From contig NC_091272.1 in NCBI RefSeq assembly GCF_042100115.1, positions 5,704,001 through 5,768,000 on the forward strand: a DNA stretch of 64,000 bases, in the 5' to 3' direction. A program made the position numbers and the translations under genes. The stretch is from Alternaria dauci (lineage: Eukaryota > Ascomycota > Dothideomycetes > Pleosporales > Pleosporaceae). A model generated the notes under the pieces. The model saw only the letters and a program-made list of their open reading frames with translations, was not told where the DNA came from and did no database searches. Within the stretch, counting starts at the first letter, position 1; each line of letters begins with the position of its first letter. Shown here piece after piece: positions 57,132 through 64,000 of the stretch.

Positions 57132-57607
57132 CATGATGTGGGCAGCAGTATGGCGGAACCTCGAAAAGACATGGATGTTCCAAGAGGGCTTCAGGACTGG
57201 AACATTTGGAAGTTCTGCGACTTGTGTTTGTGGAAGAGCTAGAAGTGCTGAGAGTCCCTCAAGATCTTGAAGCTCTGGACGACCTTGACTTGTTTGAGTC
57301 ACTACCATTGTTGTATTGTGGGTGGTGGGTTTTGACGCACTTTTGGTGGGATGCCTGCTCAACTTTTATGGCACGGAAAAGAAAACCTGATACTGTATTA
57401 CATACTCCAATCTAGCGCAAGCTTTGTACATCTGAAAATGAAAGAATTCGGACATGCGTGTCATATTATGAGTGCTCAACAACAAAATGATCAACTCATG
57501 AAGCATATGTCATGAGAGTGAATAGACGTAGGAACCCGTCAGATATCATTGAAGTTCCCACCAGAGCCCAGTACCTCACCACGCTGTTCCCGAAACAAAC
57601 TCCGCAA
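57132..57607. other. Convergent 3' spacer, rib3 / aminotransferase
   Basis: A 476-bp spacer between two converging genes, with no coding content seen. Confidence 0.5.
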
Positions 57608-59134
57608 TTATCCGGTCTTGTTGTAGAAGTCCTCCAGCTTCTCGACCGCTTCTTCCATATCTTCAACGCTAATGGAAAACCGCATCCGAGCCCATCCAAC
57701 ATCCTTCTCTACCCCCTTGAATCCCCCTCCTGGTGCGACCTTGATCCCGCTCCGCAGCTCCAACTCCTGAAAGAAGACATCCTCATCATGTATCGTCACG
57801 GCCTTGTTTGCCAGTCTAGCAAACAGAAAAAGACCGTGCGTAGGTGCCACGAAATCAATCTTATGCCGCCGGAGAAAGGAAGCAAGGACGTTGTAAGAGA
57901 GTGCAAGACGCTCGGGGTTCAGAGCAAGTAGAGTAGGGAGTTGAGACCAAGTGAGGAGGGAACTTAGATAGAGAGTTGAGATGGATGATGGGTGAGTAGA
58001 TGTTAGAGCCATGGCTTTGAGCAGCGAAGGATTTTGCTGTGATATGATGCATCCCTAGATGTCTGTCAGATCCGGATGCATACAGTCTTGGAGATGAAGA
58101 CACTTACCGCCTTCAGCCCGCTCATGCCAAAGAGTTTACTCGCGCTCCATACCACATGAACTCGGCTTGGGTCGACCTTGACTGCTCCTTCTGGCACGAA
58201 TGGTTCCGTCAAAGACAAGGCACTCACAAAACCTGGTGCCTTGCTGTCGACTCCATTCATGCTAATGAGTGCGGACACTTCATCGCATATCAGATGCAAA
58301 CCTCTCTCTTGACAAAACTCTATAAGTTCAAGCAAGGTCTCCCGCGGATAGCATCTCGAGAGCGGGTTATTTGGGTTACATAGCAAGACAGCTTTGATGC
58401 GAGACTTCGTATCCGAGAAGTCATATGCCGCCTGGAGAGACGGGACAAGGTAGTTGTCCCAATGTGAGTACGTCGGCGGCCTGGCGGCAATGAGGTCCAC
58501 CTTTGCTTTCCGCTTCAGGACAACTTCAAATCCCGCTGCATGCTATTAGTTCTTGCCCGGATACCATGTTGCAAAAGGAGCTCGGAAGGAATGTTTGACG
58601 AGCAGACAAGGTAGGTAGGTCACTTACGCCAGTGCGGACCAGGAACAAGAACACTATCTCCATCGTCGCAAACAGCGTGGATCACATTCTCAATAGCATC
58701 GGTAGCGCCCGCGGTAAGCACGATATGCTCAGACCGCACGTCATGGATCGGATTGAAATAGGTATTGAAGAAAGAAGCTAGCGCATCGCGCAGCCGTGGA
58801 TCGCCGCCGTTGAGCGACGCAGCAGGAGCCGCGAATGCCTATTGAGGTACGATTAGCGGGCTTGAAAAACGGAATGTCTCAGACGCGAGCAACACACCTC
58901 GCTCGTAATCTGGTCTTCGACAGTGCCCTTGAAGAACTCGAGCAGCTCGGGATGCAGGACCTCGTTGACCGCGCGCGAGAGATCAATGGTCGTGGAGAAA
59001 GGGTCGAACGGCGGCTGTCGTGGTGGGGCGCTTGCGGAAAAGACTGGGAGAAGGTCCCTGAGCGTCTTTTGCGTGCGCAACGACAGTCCTGGATCCATCA
59101 TGGACGAAACGGAAATTTGGCGCGTACGGCGCAT
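57608..59134 (-). CDS. PLP aminotransferase, class I/II (ACC-synthase-like)
   Basis: Fold-type I PLP enzyme. Exons 59134-58898, 58838-58628, 58535-58108 and 58054-57608; the introns are 59, 92 and 53 nt; 440 aa. ATG 59134 is used; a second start at the MMDP positions 12 residues on is possible. Motifs: VLTAGATDAIENVIHAVCD, PGPHWPGFEVVL, CNPNNPLSRCYPRETLLELI, LICDEVSALISM, then SASKLFGMSGLKAG with the PLP lysine Lys283. The C-terminal KDVGWARMRFSIS carries the substrate-carboxylate Arg. The order matches plant and fungal 1-aminocyclopropane-1-carboxylate-synthase-like aminotransferases. One oddity: the motif usually read D-E-I-Y is D-E-V-S, so the Tyr that contacts the PLP ring oxygen is Ser237. 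Substrate is unknown; ACC synthesis should not be assumed. Confidence 0.88.
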
Positions 59135-59767
59135 TCAGTCAGTGGAGTAACTACAGAGACATCGAATGCGACCCTGCAATGCTGCGATATGCAAAGACGT
59201 TGCATTCAAGCGGTCCTGCGCCAAGGGGGCATCCTGCGGCACAGTTTAATTCCCAGTGGTTTGGTACCTGGCGCTGACGGCCTGCTGCATGTGGACTCTT
59301 TCCGGCCAAAGCTTCTGAAGGGGAACATTGAGTTGAAGAGAAGAACATAGCTCCATTGATGGCGCTAACGTTTGATTGTGAAGGAACAAAGCGTGTGGGG
59401 AATCTCTCAAGGAAAAACGACGTCTGTCTCGACGCTCCCTCTGCACCCAAGACAACTACAGAATCCCCCAAGCCCGCCTTTTGTGTGCCTCCCAGTCTAC
59501 CCTAATCCCCATGCAATGTCCATCACTATCACACAAGCACATCCCAAAGCTAACCAAACGCCGTTGAAAATGCCCGCGGGTAAATGCATACGCAGCGCAT
59601 GCAAGGTCTAAAACAAGCGACGAGCCGCGAAGCCCTATAAACGCCCCCCGATAAAGTTGGCCTGGGCCAGGACAAACATTGGAAAAAGTGCAGCAATTGA
59701 ACCGTGCAGCTCAAACTCAACTGCTACATCTACAGGAAACGGAAGTCGTTGGTTCGAGTGGCTAGGA
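59135..59767. other. Spacer upstream of aminotransferase, 3' of TOG gene
   Basis: A 633-bp spacer holding the aminotransferase promoter and the 3' end of the TOG-protein gene. No coding gene is supported. Confidence 0.5.
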
Positions 59768-62526
59768 TTATTGCTGAGGCCGCCCAATGCCTTGTTTAGC
59801 CTAGAGATGGATTAGCAATGTCATTGAAGGCAGAGTCAGAAAACTAACCTTCATCATTTCGATCCTTTGCTTCAGGTTTTGCGTGACCTCCGCAGCGCGC
59901 TTCCAGCTTTCCGCACCTGAAGCTCCTGCTGAAGGCACCCGAGGAGCAGGACCGTTCTCTGCTGGGCTCATGCGACCACGCGACGACATCGATGACAGAC
60001 CAGAAGCATCTGCGCGCGGACTCAGCTTGCCACTCATATTACTGTTAGGGCGAGATAGAGAGTCAAAGTTCTCCTTACCATCGCCGCCAGGACTTCCGGG
60101 CCCATTGGCAAAACTCCTCTGTCGTGGGTGAATGGCTCGACTGCCGTATCCGGAGTCACCGAATAGTGCGCCATTGGTACTGCTAAGGTTGACGTGGTTA
60201 TCGCTGTAAATCTGGTCTCCAACGTCTGTCGCTGGTGGAGACGCAGAGCGCAACTGCCGACTCAGTTCGCGCTTCAACCTATCAATTTCGCGACGCTGAT
60301 TCTGTACTGTCTGCTCAGATGCCTCGAAATCCGAGCGTGCACGGACGAGCTGTGTCTCTTTTGCCTTGATCGAGAGCACATCGCGAGTGTGGTCTTCGAT
60401 GAGCTGAGCGTTTTGGTTTTGGAGCTCGTGAATTTGTGAAGTTAGCTTCGTCCGCTCGCTGCGCAGATCTTCGTTCTGTCGTCGCACTCGCTCAACTTCT
60501 GCTCGGAGCTCGTCAAGTTCTGCACGTTCCACCAAGTTGAGGCCGCTTGGCGCTTGTGGTGCTGGAGCTGCAGCAACAGGTTCAGCAGCAGGCTTTCCCA
60601 AAGGACGACCTGCGAGACCGCGGCCGGCACCAAACTTGGGCTGCGGCGGCGGCGCTTCTTCCTCGGGAGGAGGCGAGACAACGGACTTTCGTGGCGAAGG
60701 ACCTGTAAGACCCGAGCCTGGCTTCTTCAGTCCACCGAGCCTCGACGGTGCAGCGAGACCAGGTTTGGCACCCGGCTTGGCGGGGGCGGGCCTTGAAGTC
60801 GGCTTCGGCTCGAGAGGTGCAGCGGGCTCTTCCACGGGCGGAGGCGGGGGTGCTTTCGCGGCAGGAGCTGGCTTCTTCACGCCACCTGGGGCTGGCCGCT
60901 TGCCCAGGGGCTTCTTCGTCGGCGGTGCGGCTGCCGCAGGCTTGGGAGCGGGCGCAGTCTTTGGCTTGTATTTGGTCTTGACTTCGGCAGCATCGAAGAA
61001 TTCTTTGATCTTGGTTTTGCGGATCTCGTCAAGTCCGTCCAGATGGGCATTCATGATGCGGTCTCCCATGATCTTCCAAAGGGTACCGAGCGTCTCAGCA
61101 CCAGCAGCTCGCTGCACCTCCTGCGATTCAGTAAGCAGTTTCGTAGAACCTTCAGCAATAGCCTTGGCTTGTTCCGGTGTTGGAGCTTCGCGGGTATTCT
61201 TCAGGCATCGAACCAAGAATCGTGACGATTCAAGCTTGACTTGGGGATTCTTGTGCTTCAGAAACTCGAGAATCTCTTCCAAACATTCTTGGAAGCTTGA
61301 AGATGCGAACGAGGCGTCCAGAGCAGCTCCAATCGCATCAGTCACAGTCTGCTTCTTCTCTTTCAGGCGCTCCATCATGGCGTTCATAACATCTTTGCGG
61401 TACTTGGCGAAGCTCTTCTTCAATCCCTTGGCCAGGAGCTCGACACAGTTGGCAGCTACAATAACACAGGCAATATTGGCATCCTTCATACTCTTCGCAA
61501 AACCGCGTACCAGTTCGTCAAAAGGTCCTTCGGCTATCCTGGGGTGGTCGAGGGCTTTTTGCGTCTCATCGAGTGCTTCCTTTCGGTCTTTCCATTTTGA
61601 CGATGCCAGTTTCTCGGAGAAATCTTTTGGAATCTTGGCAAACACGTCAACGGCTTCGTACTCGGGCTCGAGATCGATGGCAGCCTCCTCTTCGTCTTCG
61701 TCCTCTTCGCCGCCGGGAGCAGCGACTGCAGCTTCCTTTGCAGCCTGTTGCGATCGAAGCAGTCGCTCTTGCTTTGGCGCGGGCTCGTCCTTGACCTTCT
61801 CGAACAACTTGTCGAGATCCTGCTGTTGGACGGGCTTGAGGTCGTTCCAGAAGAGTGGTTTCATGGCCTCCTTCAGCCATCGGTAAAGTTCGACAGTCAG
61901 TTCCTGCGCCTTGGCGCGAACGTTCTTATCCGCATGGCCGTATGCCTTGGGAAGCACCTTGAGGACCGGCTTGGGCTCGATGGTTTTGCAGCCATAGGCA
62001 TGATATATCTGCGTGAGGGCGTCCAAGGTTGCGGCAATGACCTTGGGTTGCTTGCTTCCTAGCACTGGCAGGAGCTCTTCGATGACTGGGTCCGGCTTGT
62101 CGGTTTCAATGTACAGCATCAGCGCCTCGAGCGCCTTTTGCTTCGCCGCCGGTCGTGTGGACGGTAGGCCCTTTTCGGCGATCGTCGCAATGGTGTTACC
62201 CCGTGTCCTAAACAAGAAATCAGCAATGCGCCATGTACATTTGTTTGGGACAATCACCGTGTGCAACCCTGCTGTCCTGCTATGTCAAGGAAGGCGCACA
62301 GTGCGCCGAGACCTTCTTGTTGTGCTGCAACGTTGGAGTCGCCCACGACGCCCTTCCATATGCTCGCATCGTTTATGAACTGGCGCACGACGGGGTCTGA
62401 TTCGCTGGCAGCAAGACTGAATTCTTTGGCGGCGGTCTCGTAACCTTCTTTCCGCACCTTCCAGTTCTTGTGGACGAAGCGGTCGGGAAGCGGGAGCGAA
62501 CTGAAATCTTCTTCTTGGTCCGCCAT
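59768..62526 (-). CDS. stu2: Stu2/XMAP215-family microtubule polymerase
   Basis: Binds tubulin through TOG domains and speeds microtubule growth at plus ends and spindle poles. Exons 62526-62258, 62207-59849 and a 33-nt last exon 59800-59768; introns 50 and 48 nt; 886 aa. TOG1 covers about residues 1-230 (PLPDRFVHKNWKVRKEGYET, PVIEELLPVLGSKQPKVIAA). TOG2 covers about 280-515 (EKLASSKWKDRKEALDETQK, VIVAANCVELLAKGLKKSFA). A Pro/Ala/Lys-rich basic linker follows, then a coiled coil (ELDELRAEVERVRRQNEDLR), a Ser-rich region and a short C-terminal helix. Two TOG domains plus a dimerising coiled coil is the fungal arrangement (Stu2, Alp14, AlpA). The tiny last exon, MMK then AKQGIGRPQQ, completes the C-terminal motif. 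Confidence 0.95.
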
Positions 62527-63212
62527 GGCTGGTTACGGGATGTGACGAGCGTACTGCGGGGTTGTGTAGGCGCGCAGAAAGGCTGGTGAACAGTGAGTCG
62601 CGAGCGGTGAAGGATATACAGGGCCCTGCAGCGAAGAGGCGCAGAGTGCCCAAACAGTGTGAAGAGACACAGTGATGCGCGCGTGCACTAGTGGGCCTGT
62701 TGCGCTCTGCCTGGTGCGCGGAATAGGAGCGGCGGAGACTCACCAGATGATGTCAGCAGGCGGTGTTTTGTTTTGGTTTGCTTTTTGTGAAGCTGTCGAA
62801 TCGCAGAGCCTCGGATAGCGATAACAACGCGGTGTAGCGGCGGCAGCTGGGTGATGTAAAAGCTGCAAGTATTTTGGTTTGGTTCCCAAGGGAACAACAG
62901 CGTCACCGGTTCCTGCCCAACATCCCTGCAGCCACATGAATGCCAACACCAACGGCCCTCGGAGAGCAGAGCCCACACGCACCCATTATTGCTTCGACAC
63001 AATCGCTATCCGCCTGCTGCCTGCTCCCTCTCCCAGTTTGCGCTCCCCCCCAAATACCCCGCCAGCCGCCCCTGCACTCGAGACTCCGCTCACCGCAATT
63101 CCCCGCGCCCACCAAAAACCTCCTCCGCATCGGCCGCACAAGACTGCGCAGCGCCTTGCGATAGTGCGTAGTCCGGATTAGCACCAATCGCATATGAGCT
63201 AGCCGTCTCGCC
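62527..63212. promoter_or_regulatory. Divergent promoter, stu2 / pac1
   Basis: A 686-bp spacer between the start codons of two microtubule-associated genes pointing apart. The pac1-proximal half is strongly C-rich on the plus strand (about 63020-63150). No coding gene is supported. Confidence 0.55.
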
Positions 63213-64000
63213 ATGAGCGCGATACTAACAGACCGGCAAGCGGAAGAGCTGTGAGCATGGCCGATAGCGACTATCGCACGAGTCACCACTGACAACGAGC
63301 CAGGCACAAGGCCATAGTTGCTTATCTGGGTGTCATAAACGCGCCAAAGACTGCCGAGGCGTTTCGTGAGGAAGCCAACATAGCCGACAGCTTCGACGAT
63401 GCTACGCGGAAAAAGTACGAGGGCCTACTGGAGAAGAAGTGGACGAGTGTAGTGCGGTTGCAGAAGAAGGTAGCTGTGCGCGAATAAGCACACCGAACAC
63501 GCTGCTCACACAGTACAGGTCTTGGAACTCGAGCAGCGCAACCAGAGCCTCCAGAACGAGCTCGACTCGACCACGCCAACCTCGCTCATCAGAAGGAATC
63601 AAGATCCCACTAGCTGGCTGCCGCGAGCTCCAGCACGACATACCCTCCAATCACATCGCTCGCCGATCACATGCGTCGCATTCCATCCCGTCTTCTCGTC
63701 ACTCGCGTCAGGCTCGGAAGACACCACTATCAAGATCTGGGATTGGGAATTAGGTGAGCTCGAACGAACGGTCAAGGGACATACAAAAGGCGTGCTGGAT
63801 GTCGATTTCGGTGGCCCGAGGGGCGGTACCCTGTTAGCATCATGCTCGAGCGACTTGACCATCAAGCTGTGGGACCCCTCAGACGAATACAAGAATATCA
63901 GGACACTTCCCGGACACGACCACTCCGTCTCAGCGATTCGATTCATACCCAGTGGGGCTGCGGGCTCTCCATCGTCGGGCAACCTGCTGGTCTCTGCCTC
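63213..64000 (+). CDS. pac1: Pac1/NudF (LIS1) dynein regulator, 5' part
   Basis: Dynein-dynactin regulator needed for nuclear migration. The gene runs off the right edge: 228 residues are visible of roughly 450 expected. Exons 63213-63250, 63304-63469 and 63519-64000 onward; introns 53 and 49 nt. LisH domain at about residues 7-40 ([20 protein letters not shown]). A coiled coil follows ([20 protein letters not shown]). Then come WD40 repeats: [20 protein letters not shown] with [29 protein letters not shown] with LTIKLWD, and [14 protein letters not shown]. The donor of the second intron, GTAGCT, is weak but required by the frame. Confidence 0.95.

Noticed and set aside
60537..61886. 449-codon plus-strand frame opposite the TOG gene
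   Set aside because: Antisense to the Pro/Ala/Lys linker and TOG2; Gly/Ala/Ser composition follows from that, with no family match.

Overview
The window is nuclear DNA of a filamentous ascomycete, most likely a dothideomycete close to Pleosporales. The basis is short GT-AG introns (45 to 164 nt, most near 50) that often carry a CTRAC branch site, monocistronic genes on both strands with 0.3 to 3 kb spacers, and ascomycete-type proteins (DUF3176 membrane proteins, AzgA purine transporter, fungal mitochondrial calcium uniporter). The placement below Ascomycota is inference. I found 20 genes or gene remnants, and most had to be rebuilt from several exons. Every multi-exon model given as intact keeps one reading frame across all its junctions. 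No tRNA, rRNA, CRISPR array or intact transposon was seen.

Left part (0.9-5.9 kb): two tandem DUF3176 membrane-protein genes. The first is broken by a nonsense codon and a frameshift; the second is intact.

Polysaccharide cluster (7.1-14.9 kb): the most interesting part of the window. Four neighbouring genes encode a multi-pass membrane protein, a processive family-2 glycosyltransferase (hyaluronan/chitin-synthase-like), a nucleotide-sugar dehydrogenase and a polysaccharide deacetylase. They are arranged two and two around a 616-bp divergent promoter that holds a perfect 18-bp palindrome. Together they could make a uronic-acid sugar nucleotide, polymerise it at the membrane and de-N-acetylate the product. 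This would be a fungal extracellular-polysaccharide pathway with a bacterial-capsule-like toolkit.

Middle (15.1-31 kb): mitochondrial ribosome recycling factor, an unrecognised 411-aa protein, a mitochondrial DUF1992 protein, a 908-aa Ser-rich protein of unknown function, then a gene-poor stretch holding one small four-exon gene, and TFIIH subunit Tfb1.

Right part (31.7-64 kb): mainly housekeeping. It holds 2-oxoglutarate dehydrogenase E1, fructose-1,6-bisphosphatase, poly(A)-binding protein, a 1357-aa coiled-coil protein, the mitochondrial calcium uniporter, an aldo-keto reductase, an AzgA-type purine transporter, DHBP synthase (riboflavin), a PLP aminotransferase, a Stu2/XMAP215 TOG protein, and the first half of Pac1/NudF (LIS1), which runs off the window. 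The last two are both microtubule factors and share a head-to-head promoter.
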